Positions 28,317 through 37,120 of a stretch of 64,000 bases of DNA are shown piece by piece. A program made the translations under genes and the position numbers. The notes beneath the pieces were generated by a model. The model did not search any database, was not told the DNA's origin, and saw nothing but the letters and a program-made list of their open reading frames with translations. Source of the DNA: G963662605 sp963662605 (GTDB lineage: Bacteria > Bacteroidota > Ignavibacteria > Ignavibacteriales > Ignavibacteriaceae); the NCBI GenBank assembly GCA_963662605.1, contig OY759785.1:1922001-1986000 (forward strand). Direction: 5' to 3'. The first letter of the stretch is position 1, and each line of letters starts with the position of its first letter.

Positions 28317-31300
28317 ATGGCTGCAGACAGAAAAGAAGTTAATCATTCAGCAAAATCCGGAAATTCCGAAAGCATAGAAAGTGCTTTGCAAATTGTTTCT
28401 CATCTTTTTGAGGATGAGGCATTATTGAGCAAATCGGATCCCGATCTCAAGTATTTACATGGAAAAATACTATCCCTTCTGCAGGAAAAAAATATTTCAG
28501 TTCTATTACAGGATCCGGATGGCAATTCCAAAGCACTATTGGAAAAAATCTATAGCGCTCTATTTGCCAATATACCAAAAACTGATTTTGAGCGGGATGC
28601 AGTAAAGCATCTCGAAAAGCTTGAAAGTAAATTGGACGTGCTGCTCAATTCCGGAGACGCTGAAGATTACAAGCAGCTTGTGGAATCATCGCTGGATGTA
28701 ATTTTCAGAATTAGTCTTCAGGGTAAACTTCTTTATATCAGTCCATCCGTAACAGATTCTTTTGGCTATACTCCGCAGGAAGTCATTGGCAAAGAAATGA
28801 CTCATTTTATTCGCCAGGAAGATACCGAAAGATTCAAATACGCGATGACTGATTTCTTCAGCAATCGAATCCTCATCGGGTTCCGATCAACAATACTCCA
28901 CAAATCAGGCCATGATGTTCCTGTTGAAATTGACGGCAAGCTAATTAAGCGGGGAGCAAAATATATCGGGCAGGGTACCATAAGAAATATCAGCGACCGG
29001 ACTGAAGCCGAAAGAGCGTTGGTAAATGAGCAGAATCTCGTCAAAACCTTGATGGATAATTCCCCCGATGCGATTTATTTTAAAGATCTTCAAAGCCGAT
29101 TTATTAAAGTGAACATTGCAAAGGGTTCCCGCCATGGTTTGAAACCGGAAGAATTGATCGGTAAATCAGATTTTGATTTTTACAGTAGGGAAGATGCTCA
29201 GAAAGCCTACGATAACGAGCAAAGAATTATTGCAACAGGCAGTTCTATTATTGATGTTGAGGAAAAGTTACTGTTGGTCAACGGTTCTGAGAAATATATC
29301 ATTTCATCCAAAATGCCTTTACGTGATTCTCATGGTAAAATTATTGGAACGTACGGCATATCCCGCGATATAACCAAAAGAAAAAATCAAGAAATTCTGC
29401 TTGAAAAGCAGGACTCGCTTCTTAAAGCAATTGCCAATGCTACCATCGTTGCCATTTCAGAGTCGAATATCGGCAACTCCACTGAAAAGGCACTAAAAAT
29501 ACTTGGCGAGGCGGCAGAGGTTAACCGTGTATATATTTATAGAAATGTTACCGGCTCCGAATTGCAAGAACCCGGTACTCAAATAGTTTTTGAATGGGAT
29601 GCTGATAATGTTGAAAAACAAATCGAACAGCTCCGTGATAAGACAATCCCATACGCGAGGTTTAGCTCCATAGCTTTATATGACCGGTTGAAAACCGGTG
29701 AAGTTGTAAGTTTTGATATTGAAGATATGACTCCGGATCAACGAAAGATATTTTTCGATCAGAATTTAAAATCTATTCTTATCGCCCCAATATTTTTAGC
29801 AAATAATTTCTGGGGTTTCATCGGCTTTGATTCGTGTTATCATAAAAGAACATGGAATGATAGTGATAAATCGGTATTAACAACGGTTTCCGCCATTATC
29901 GGAAATCTTGTTCAAAAAAGCTACGCTGACGAAGAACTGCGCAAGAAAAACATTGAATTAGATAAGGCTGCAATCCAGGCTCAAGCCGCAGTTAAGGCCA
30001 AAAGTGAATTCCTTGCATTGATGAGTCATGAAATCCGGACTCCGATGAACGGAGTTATAGGAATGACCGGGTTGCTTTTAGATGCCGGACTGACACCTGA
30101 ACAGCGGGAATTTGTCGAAACTATCCGTATCAGCGGTGAACAACTATTGGTTATTATTAATGACATTCTTGATTTCTCTAAAATAGAATCCGAGCGGATG
30201 GAGATGGAAGTTCAGCCGTTTGTTCTTCGGGAATGTATTGAAGATACGCTGGATTTATTGGGCTCCAAGGCAGCAGAAAAAGGTATTGATTTGCTTTATC
30301 AGATTAAAGAGCCTACGCCAGTTACTATTCTGGGCGATGTGACAAGACTCAGACAGATTTTAACAAATCTGCTGAACAATGCGATTAAGTTTACTGAACA
30401 CGGCGAAGTATTTATATCTGTCAGCTCACAAAAACTTAAAAGCGGGAAATATGAAGTTCAGTTTGCAGTGAAAGATACCGGTATCGGTATTGCCGAAAGT
30501 AAAAAAGCAAAGCTGTTCCAGCCATTTACACAAGTGGATTCTTCCACCACTCGGCTTTATGGTGGAACGGGTCTGGGACTTGTTATCAGCAAAAAGCTGG
30601 CTGAGTTGATGGATGGTACCATGTGGCTTGAAAGTGAAGAAGGAAAGGGCTCTACGTTCTATTTTACAATATCGGCTGATGAATCCGTCACGATAAAAAA
30701 ACATACTCTGAGTTCGATAATTCCCGATTTACGGGGCAAATCGGTTCTCGTTGTTGATGATAACGCTACGAATAGAAGAATTCTGAAATTGCAGGTTGAG
30801 AGCTGGGGAATGTCTTCAAATGAGTTTGAAAAACCTGCCCAGGCAGTTCAGGATTTGGAGAAAGGAACTCATTATGACATTGCGATTCTCGACTATCAGA
30901 TGCCTGAGGTAGACGGCATAGCATTAGCAAGAATGATTAGGGCTATCCCCCAAATATCTCAATTCCCAATTATTGTTCTTACTTCATTGGGACGTAAAGA
31001 GGATAGTGATCTGCTTCAAGAGTTGAACATTAAGAAGTTCTTGAATAAACCGATAAAGCAATCACAGTTATACGAAAGTTTAGTTTCGGTATTCAGTGAT
31101 ATGCCGGCTAATATATCCAAAGGTTATAAACATTATGCCATAAATTCCGAGATCGCGCAGCAGTATCCCATAAGAATATTGCTTGCCGAGGATAATGCCA
31201 TTAACCAAAAGGTAGCAATACGAGTTTTTGAGAAATTAGGATACCGTATTGATGTCGCCGCTAACGGGCTCGAAGTTCTGGATGCGATGAAAGTAATTCC

Positions 31301-31955
31301 TTACGACATGATTTTCATGGATGTCTATATGCCGGAAATGGACGGTTTAGAGGCCACAAAGCAGCTTGTTCAAATATATGATCCGGAGAAACGGCCGATA
31401 ATTATTGCCATGACGGCAAATGCCATGCAGGGCGATAGAGAAGAATGCCTCGAAGCCGGTATGAATGATTATATTCCGAAGCCAATGCGTATTGACGAAT
31501 TACCTGATATGATAGCGAAATGGGGAAACAAGATACTCGCCAGAAAAGGTAACTTGGTCGAACAGTTGCAGCGCAGTAAGCTGAATACTACGATTGTTGA
31601 CGAAACCAAAATCCCATTCCTTGCAGATCTTCAGACCGAAGAGGATTTAGGATTCTTCTCGGAACTTATTGATATTTACTTAAGCGAGACGCCCAAAACA
31701 ATCGAAAAGCTTATGGAGGCGGTTCAGGCAAAAAATGTTCATGACGCTTCATTTAATGCGCATAAAATAAAGGGGAGCAGTATGTCTCTCGGTATTGATC
31801 CGATGACGGAATTAAGTAACCATATAGAGGAAATGGCAAAACAGGATAGGTTTGATGAAGCGCTGACAACGACTCACGAAATTCGTAACTTGTTTGAAAT
31901 GTCGGTAAAAGAATTGCAGCAATTGAAGAGAAAATACTCACCGCGAAAACGCTAA
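28317..31955 (+). CDS. Hybrid histidine kinase: PAS-PAS-GAF-HisKA-HATPase-REC-REC-Hpt
   Basis: A 1212-residue soluble phosphorelay kinase of the BarA/EvgS-like layout. After an unassigned N-terminal region come two PAS domains (about 115-365) and a GAF-like domain (about 370-545). HisKA has His571 (LMSHEIRTPMNGVIGMTGLLL) and HATPase_c the DTGIGI and GTGLGL motifs. There are two receivers (Asp859 in LDYQMP; Asp1002 in MDVYMPEMDG) and a C-terminal Hpt domain with His1149 (NAHKIKGSS). All phosphotransfer residues are intact. A TTG at 28284 would add 11 residues; the ATG at 28317 is preferred, though neither has a clear ribosome site. It follows aclA in the same direction. Confidence 0.9.
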   Translation: MAADRKEVNHSAKSGNSESIESALQIVSHLFEDEALLSKSDPDLKYLHGKILSLLQEKNISVLLQDPDGNSKALLEKIYSALFANIPKTDFERDAVKHLEKLESKLDVLLNSGDAEDYKQLVESSLDVIFRISLQGKLLYISPSVTDSFGYTPQEVIGKEMTHFIRQEDTERFKYAMTDFFSNRILIGFRSTILHKSGHDVPVEIDGKLIKRGAKYIGQGTIRNISDRTEAERALVNEQNLVKTLMDNSPDAIYFKDLQSRFIKVNIAKGSRHGLKPEELIGKSDFDFYSREDAQKAYDNEQRIIATGSSIIDVEEKLLLVNGSEKYIISSKMPLRDSHGKIIGTYGISRDITKRKNQEILLEKQDSLLKAIANATIVAISESNIGNSTEKALKILGEAAEVNRVYIYRNVTGSELQEPGTQIVFEWDADNVEKQIEQLRDKTIPYARFSSIALYDRLKTGEVVSFDIEDMTPDQRKIFFDQNLKSILIAPIFLANNFWGFIGFDSCYHKRTWNDSDKSVLTTVSAIIGNLVQKSYADEELRKKNIELDKAAIQAQAAVKAKSEFLALMSHEIRTPMNGVIGMTGLLLDAGLTPEQREFVETIRISGEQLLVIINDILDFSKIESERMEMEVQPFVLRECIEDTLDLLGSKAAEKGIDLLYQIKEPTPVTILGDVTRLRQILTNLLNNAIKFTEHGEVFISVSSQKLKSGKYEVQFAVKDTGIGIAESKKAKLFQPFTQVDSSTTRLYGGTGLGLVISKKLAELMDGTMWLESEEGKGSTFYFTISADESVTIKKHTLSSIIPDLRGKSVLVVDDNATNRRILKLQVESWGMSSNEFEKPAQAVQDLEKGTHYDIAILDYQMPEVDGIALARMIRAIPQISQFPIIVLTSLGRKEDSDLLQELNIKKFLNKPIKQSQLYESLVSVFSDMPANISKGYKHYAINSEIAQQYPIRILLAEDNAINQKVAIRVFEKLGYRIDVAANGLEVLDAMKVIPYDMIFMDVYMPEMDGLEATKQLVQIYDPEKRPIIIAMTANAMQGDREECLEAGMNDYIPKPMRIDELPDMIAKWGNKILARKGNLVEQLQRSKLNTTIVDETKIPFLADLQTEEDLGFFSELIDIYLSETPKTIEKLMEAVQAKNVHDASFNAHKIKGSSMSLGIDPMTELSNHIEEMAKQDRFDEALTTTHEIRNLFEMSVKELQQLKRKYSPRKR

Positions 31956-31962
31956 TTTAAAG

Positions 31963-31994
31963 TACCGGGTAATTGGCTTTTCAATTACCCGGTA
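31963..31994. terminator. Convergent hairpin terminator
   Basis: A 13-bp perfect stem (31963-31975 with 31982-31994) with a 6-nt loop sits between the converging kinase and VOC genes. The flanking T-tracts are weak, so termination may be factor-aided. Confidence 0.65.
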
Positions 31995-32002
31995 GTGAAA
32001 AC

Positions 32003-32353
32003 TTAGTGGCTCTGAAATAATCCGATTATATTTCCATCAACATCACTGAAAAGTGCATACCAGCCATACACCGGTATAACAGTCTTTTCGCGAAAAACCT
32101 TACCGCCATGCGTTTTTATGCGGTCAAGGTGTGCCTCAATATTGTCAACATGGAACTGGAAAATTGTTGTATCGCCGCTTTTAACCGCCGCAACTTTTCT
32201 GAACCCAATCGTTAAGCCTGCTTTCGTGTTATATAAATAATAGCCCTTGCCAAACGGTTTAACATCCCAATTAAATACATTATCATAAAACTCTTTTGCT
32301 TTTTCCAAATCAACAACTGGTATCTCAACGTGACCGATTAATTGGTTTGACAT
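32003..32353 (-). CDS. VOC-superfamily (glyoxalase-like) protein
   Basis: A 116-residue protein of the vicinal oxygen chelate superfamily: HVEIPVVDLEKAKEFYDNVFNWD at the N-terminus, a FQFHVDNIEAHLDRIKTHGG strand-helix, and a C-terminal FSDVDGNIIGLFQ strand. These small proteins form dimers and bind metals or antibiotics; members act as glyoxalases, dioxygenases or resistance proteins. Nothing here assigns a substrate. It stands alone. Confidence 0.85.
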   Translation of the reverse strand: MSNQLIGHVEIPVVDLEKAKEFYDNVFNWDVKPFGKGYYLYNTKAGLTIGFRKVAAVKSGDTTIFQFHVDNIEAHLDRIKTHGGKVFREKTVIPVYGWYALFSDVDGNIIGLFQSH

Positions 32354-32482
32354 ATTTTCTCCGAAATTATTTATCGTATTAACCTATTGTATATGCGTTT
32401 CACTATATAACAGCATATTGTACTCCGTAAAATAAATATTAAAAGGGGATAACAAAAGGGAAGATTGTGGAACTTATACAAT

Positions 32483-32518
32483 AAAAAAACCCCGAAAAAG
32501 CCGTCAGCTCTTCCGGGG
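32483..32518 (-). terminator. Rho-independent terminator of the 32.5-33.5 kb gene
   Basis: On the minus strand a CCCCGgaaGAGC ... GCTtttTCGGGG stem is followed by a run of seven T, just downstream of the outer-membrane protein gene. Confidence 0.85.
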
Positions 32519-32541
32519 CGATACATCAATTAACGAGGGCC

Positions 32542-33474
32542 TTAGAAAGAAAACGTCATGCCGATTTTAAAGGTATTCGCCATGAGTGGAGATTCTCCGC
32601 CAAACGGGAAATTCATTTTTTCTTTACGCAATTCATACATGCCGTAAGCAATGCCGTTCTTCAAAAGGAAGTTGACAATTGGAGCGGCAGAAGGAGTTGA
32701 TTTTAAAACTTTACCGACAAATTCATCTACCAGACAGTAACCGGCAGCTTCAGTTAGAACACTGCCCGCTGCTTTCCAGAATATTACTCGCGGATAAACA
32801 ATAGAGCGGTTGAAAGCTGCATTCACCGAAAGATGAGGGATGATCTGTGCCTGAATACCGGACTCAGAATTTATACCGAAGCGGAAGGTATCTTCATAAT
32901 AAGCAAGTTTTTTAGCATCAAAAGTATTCGTAACCGGTTCTTCGTATCTTAAACGCGTCCAGCCTATCCCAAATGAGTGGGTTAAAAGAATATTTGAGCT
33001 GCCCATATTGTAGCCGTAACCGTTATTCCAGCCGTATCCGAACTGCAGTGTGCTGGCGGTAAGTTTATTTGCCTCGTCTGACTTGTAAAAATCTTTATTT
33101 CCCGCGCTAATGTCAATATAGTGGCTCTTGAAATGAATGATATCCGTGTCTTTGTATTTTTTATCGAGACTCATATATCCGACTTTAGCTTCGCCGAATC
33201 CGTATCTTTTAAAATCAGTATTCATATCATCAACACCGAGTTGTGATCCGCCATAAAATACGGCAATGAAGGGGCTTTTATCCTTGGTAAATCCCATAAA
33301 ATCTTCAGAAAAATCCCAGTCATGGTGCCAATTGTGATGCTTTTTGCAATCGGATTTCCATTCTTTTTTGTCACACTGAGCAGTATCACTTGAGTCACTT
33401 TGTGCAAAAGTATTTGTAGCGCTGCCAAGGGCTAATAACAGCATAATAAAGAAGTAATTAGTAAAACGGTTCAT
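32542..33474 (-). CDS. Secreted, probably outer-membrane protein of unknown family
   Basis: A 310-residue protein with a signal peptide (MNRFTNYFFIMLLLALGSATNTFAQ). The mature N-terminus is Asp-, Lys- and His-rich (DKKEWKSDCKKHHNWHHDW), possibly metal-binding. The rest has amphipathic strands rich in Gly and aromatics (LQFGYGWNNGYGYNMGSS, HSFGIGWTRLRYEE) and ends in Phe (KIGMTFSF), typical of outer-membrane barrels. The ATG at 33474 follows GGAGAAAAT; a longer frame upstream lacks a ribosome site and would bury the signal peptide. No family recognised. Confidence 0.75.
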   Translation of the reverse strand: MNRFTNYFFIMLLLALGSATNTFAQSDSSDTAQCDKKEWKSDCKKHHNWHHDWDFSEDFMGFTKDKSPFIAVFYGGSQLGVDDMNTDFKRYGFGEAKVGYMSLDKKYKDTDIIHFKSHYIDISAGNKDFYKSDEANKLTASTLQFGYGWNNGYGYNMGSSNILLTHSFGIGWTRLRYEEPVTNTFDAKKLAYYEDTFRFGINSESGIQAQIIPHLSVNAAFNRSIVYPRVIFWKAAGSVLTEAAGYCLVDEFVGKVLKSTPSAAPIVNFLLKNGIAYGMYELRKEKMNFPFGGESPLMANTFKIGMTFSF

Positions 33475-33684
33475 ATTTTCTCCAATTGATTGATTTATAT
33501 TAATTTCAGAAATCATGCCAAAAAATTTCATTAGTTACACATATGAAAAATATGCCATTACGGGGTGAAATGAAGGTTTTATTTGATTATTGGACTAAAA
33601 TGCTGTTGAGCGGAGGAATTACTGTAGTGAATTGTGGACAATAATTCCTTTAGTGTAAACAGTTGCCGGCTTGAATGTTGTGAT

Positions 33685-34671
33685 TTAATTACTTTTGAAC
33701 GGATTTTCTCTGGAGTTCTCAAATTCCGGACGGTAGTGTGAATTGCTGTCCGACTCCTGAACCCAGCCATTGGTAAGTCCAAATTTTTGCAGGAGAGCGA
33801 TAGCCTTAGCATACTCTGAGTCCCGCACAGTTCTATTTAAGAGAATATGTTTTTCGGCTCTGTTTGCCGGATAGTACTGAGACATAAGGGAAATGTGAAT
33901 GTCTTTAGAGATGTGTTCGGCGATAAAACTTAATACTTCTTCCGTTTCAGATAAATCGTTAGGCAAAACCAGATGGCGAATAATCAGGCCACGGACGACA
34001 ATGTCATCTTCATAAATCAATTTGCCGCCGACCTGTCTGTGCATCTCCTGAATTGCTTTACCCGTGTGAGTGAAATAATTGTCTACTGCAGAGTACGTTT
34101 TTCCGGATTCATTAGTGCCGTACTTGAAATCCGGGAGATATATATCCACAATGCTGTCAAACAGTCTGAGAACTTCAACTGAATCATATCCGTTTGAATT
34201 ATAAATGATGGGGATATGAAGTCCTTGTTTTGCGGCAATGAATATTGCTTTGAGAATAGGTATGGCGAAATGGGTTGGAGAGACTAATCCGATATTGTGG
34301 CAGCCCTTCTGTTGAAGTTCAAGCATGATGTCGGCTAAAGCCTCACATGTTACCTCATTCTCTAATTCTTTGCGCCGGTTTTGACTTATCTCATGATTCT
34401 GACAGTAAACACAATTCAGATTGCAATTACCGAAGAAAATATTTCCCGCTCCACGGTTTCCCGACAGGACGGGTTCTTCACCGAAATGGGGAGTATAGGA
34501 GGAAACGATTGGCAATGACCGGCTGTAACATGTGCCGAGTTCGCCTTGCAGGCGGTTGACTTTACAATTGCTTGGACACATAGTGCAGGATTCGAGAATC
34601 TTCCAGGCGGAGTTGACCCGCTGCTCGAATTCACCGCTCTCTAACAATTTTATATAAGATGGTGTAAACAT
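33685..34671 (-). CDS. Radical SAM protein, PflA/PflX-like
   Basis: A 328-residue radical SAM enzyme. The cluster motif CNLNCVYC sits after an N-terminal Cys-rich part (CTMCPSNCKVNRLQGELGTCYS) characteristic of the group annotated as putative pyruvate-formate-lyase activating enzymes. The barrel follows with HNIGLVSPTHFAIPIL and YNSNGYDS. These proteins generate a 5'-deoxyadenosyl radical; the target of this subgroup is not established. No formate-lyase-like partner is adjacent. Confidence 0.82.
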   Translation of the reverse strand: MFTPSYIKLLESGEFEQRVNSAWKILESCTMCPSNCKVNRLQGELGTCYSRSLPIVSSYTPHFGEEPVLSGNRGAGNIFFGNCNLNCVYCQNHEISQNRRKELENEVTCEALADIMLELQQKGCHNIGLVSPTHFAIPILKAIFIAAKQGLHIPIIYNSNGYDSVEVLRLFDSIVDIYLPDFKYGTNESGKTYSAVDNYFTHTGKAIQEMHRQVGGKLIYEDDIVVRGLIIRHLVLPNDLSETEEVLSFIAEHISKDIHISLMSQYYPANRAEKHILLNRTVRDSEYAKAIALLQKFGLTNGWVQESDSNSHYRPEFENSRENPFKSN

Positions 34672-34762
34672 TCAAAGATGATGAAATTCTTTTGAAGGTG
34701 ATTTTATCGAATGATACTTCTTTAGTCTGACCATGCGAACATTGTATGAAACATTACTAAAT

Positions 34763-34848
34763 GAACTCACCCCAGCCTCCTACGTTTACCAAAAATCAGA
34801 TCTTCGGGCTTTCCCCTCTCTTTCCAAGAGAGGGGAAGGGGTGAGTTC
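34763..34848. repeat. Long imperfect hairpin repeat, family E
   Basis: Outer arms GAACTCACCCC (34763-34773) and GGGGTGAGTTC (34838-34848) enclose an inner hairpin TTCCCCTCTC ... GAGAGGGGAA (34811-34836). A related CCCTCACCC / CCCTCTCCC element lies at 54843-54949. Such CT-rich elements are scattered in many environmental bacterial genomes; here it separates the radical SAM and PorQ genes. Confidence 0.7.
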
Positions 34849-34912
34849 GTTAATTTAGAAGAGTAAAGGAGGTTCTAATGAACGTGTACTTAAACTCTGA
34901 CTATCGGGTTAA

Positions 34913-35845
34913 TTAGTCAAACGATGTTGAGAGACCGATGCGGTGCAAAGCACCGACATCACCCATTGATGAGAATGAATAATTAAAAGTATAACTTTTA
35001 ACTGTCAACCCGACTCCAAGATTGAATCCTGCAAGTCCGGCATAATTGTCTATCGTCAGATCCTTCCGTTTTTTGTTGTCATAACCAACGCGAACGCGCA
35101 GAGCTTTACTGAGATTTAATTCTCCGCCGAAAGAAAAAGCATTAAAACGCTTCTTGAAACCTCCGTTGTCGTCATTCAATCGGTGTAAATCAAAATAGAG
35201 TTTTACCGGGATTTTTTCGAATCGCTTTGAAACACCAAAAACAATTTCAAATGGAATTTTTTCAGAGGTTGAAGCATAGGATGACAATTGGCCGCCCATA
35301 TTTAGCATCGCAAAACCGATATTCCACTTGTCCTGTGGAAAGGAATAATTCAAGCCGACATCAATACCTGCAGCAGAAGAAGAATATCCGGCAAGCGATG
35401 AGTAGATATATTTTACTGCTCCGCCGTAAGCTAAGTTTTCACCGAGGAAATTTGAATATGCTACATCAAAGGCCACTTCACCGGCACTGAAATCGGCGGT
35501 TACATTCCCATCCTGATCCGCCCCCGTAAAGTTTCCGTAGTTAGCATATTTAATTGCTGCCGCGAATCTTCCGATACCTTCAATGTTTTTTGAACCGGCA
35601 ATACCTGCAAAATTTATATCGAGCAGGTGATTGACGTAGGTTAGTGAGACCGGTGTATTTTCTATGTAGGCAATCCCCGCAGGGTTGTAAAAAATAACAT
35701 CAGGGTCATCATTAGCCGAAACAAAACTTCCCGCCAGACCTGCTGCACGCGGACTCATGTCCATGCGGAGGAATTCATAAGCTGTTTGGGCAAAAGCAAC
35801 ATTGCCGATAATAATAAGAAATATTAAGAGCCTGATTTTTATCAT
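34913..35845 (-). CDS. porQ: Type IX secretion system protein PorQ-like
   Basis: A 310-residue outer-membrane barrel of the PorV/PorQ (FadL-like) group. A signal peptide (ending NVAFAQ) is followed by the family's N-terminal pattern TAYEFLRMDMSPRAAGLAGSFVSANDDPDVIFYNPAGIA. The rest is Gly-rich amphipathic strands (FNYSFSSMGDVGALHRIGLSTSF at the end). PorQ is part of the surface attachment/shuttle complex that processes T9SS cargo. The two proteins with T9SS sorting domains in this window (5.0-8.2 kb and 51.5-53.1 kb) are consistent with an active system. Other T9SS genes are not in view. Confidence 0.8.
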   Translation of the reverse strand: MIKIRLLIFLIIIGNVAFAQTAYEFLRMDMSPRAAGLAGSFVSANDDPDVIFYNPAGIAYIENTPVSLTYVNHLLDINFAGIAGSKNIEGIGRFAAAIKYANYGNFTGADQDGNVTADFSAGEVAFDVAYSNFLGENLAYGGAVKYIYSSLAGYSSSAAGIDVGLNYSFPQDKWNIGFAMLNMGGQLSSYASTSEKIPFEIVFGVSKRFEKIPVKLYFDLHRLNDDNGGFKKRFNAFSFGGELNLSKALRVRVGYDNKKRKDLTIDNYAGLAGFNLGVGLTVKSYTFNYSFSSMGDVGALHRIGLSTSFD

Positions 35846-35925
35846 CCTAATTCCGAAAATTTATTCTACTATTTATGAAAATAATGCATTCCGGAGCAAG
35901 TGAAATATTCATCACTCGACCCTGT

Positions 35926-37089
35926 TTATTTTGCAAGAACCGAAGTTACCTTTTTAGCTGCCTCTTTCAAAGTGCCGGTTACTTCGAAGTTCAAACCTGA
36001 TTTTTCAAGCAATTCACGCGCTTCTACAGCATTAGTACCGTCAAGGCGTACAATAATCGGCAGAATAACCTTAATCTCTTTCGCTGCATCAATAACTCCC
36101 TGAGCAACCCGGTCACAGCGGACAATACCGCCGAAAATGTTAATCAGAATAGCCTTTACATTCGGATCGGATAAGATGATCTTAAATCCGTTTGCTACGG
36201 TTTCTTTATTTGCTCCACCGCCGACATCAAGGAAGTTTGCCGGATTACCGCCTGCCAGTTTAATAATATCCATTGTTGCCATTGCAAGGCCGGCACCATT
36301 AACCATACAGCCGACATTACCGTCCAACTTAATATAATTAAGGTTATACTTTGAAGCCTCAATTTCAAGTGCGTCTTCTTCATCAAGATCGCGTAACGCA
36401 AGAATGTCTTTATGACGGAAGAGGGCATTATCATCAAAATTCATTTTTGCATCAAGAGCAAGAACATCACCTTCTTTTGTCACAACAAGGGGATTGATTT
36501 CAGCAAGTGAAGCATCTGTTGCCATATAAGCTTTATATAAAGCATCAAAAAATAAAACGGCATTTTTGAATTGTGCACCTTGCAGGCCGAGTGCAAAAGC
36601 CAACTGGCGCGCCTGGAATGACTGGAAGCCGGTTTTCGGATCAACGAAGACCTTGATTATTTTTTCAGGAGTTTCAGCTGCAACTTTCTCAATTTCCATA
36701 CCGCCTTCGGTTGAAACCATAACGACGTTCTGAGCAGTTGCGCGGTCAAGAGTAATACCGAGATACAACTCTTTTTCGATATTGATGCCTTGCTCAATAA
36801 GAAGTCTTTTTACAAGTTTACCTTCGGGGCCAGTTTGGTGTGTAATAAGCGTCATTCCCAAAATAGCCTGAGCAAGCGAACGAACTTCATCCAAAGATTT
36901 TGCAACTTTAACTCCGCCGCCTTTACCGCGTCCTCCGGCATGTATTTGAGCTTTTACCACCCAAACACTTCCGCCGATTTCTTTAGCGGCTTCAACCGCT
37001 TCATCAACAGAGAATGCTACTTTTCCTTTAGGGATCGGCACATTAAATTTTTGCAGTATTTCCTTCGCTTGATACTCATGAATCTTCAT
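35926..37089 (-). CDS. sucC: Succinate-CoA ligase (ADP-forming) subunit beta
   Basis: A 387-residue TCA-cycle subunit, the normal length for SucC. The ATP-grasp start MKIHEYQAKEIL and the Gly-rich loop KAQIHAGGRGKGGGVK are present, then LAEINPLV (metal site) and the C-terminal GNVGCMVNGAGLAMATMDIIKLAGG and INIFGGIVRCD. With SucD it interconverts succinyl-CoA and succinate with ATP formation. sucD is not in the window. It starts 31 bases after pruA on the same strand, so the two form an operon. Confidence 0.95.
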   Translation of the reverse strand: MKIHEYQAKEILQKFNVPIPKGKVAFSVDEAVEAAKEIGGSVWVVKAQIHAGGRGKGGGVKVAKSLDEVRSLAQAILGMTLITHQTGPEGKLVKRLLIEQGINIEKELYLGITLDRATAQNVVMVSTEGGMEIEKVAAETPEKIIKVFVDPKTGFQSFQARQLAFALGLQGAQFKNAVLFFDALYKAYMATDASLAEINPLVVTKEGDVLALDAKMNFDDNALFRHKDILALRDLDEEDALEIEASKYNLNYIKLDGNVGCMVNGAGLAMATMDIIKLAGGNPANFLDVGGGANKETVANGFKIILSDPNVKAILINIFGGIVRCDRVAQGVIDAAKEIKVILPIIVRLDGTNAVEARELLEKSGLNFEVTGTLKEAAKKVTSVLAK

Positions 37090-37120
37090 TCGTCTAATCC
37101 ATTATTTCGTTATGAATAAA

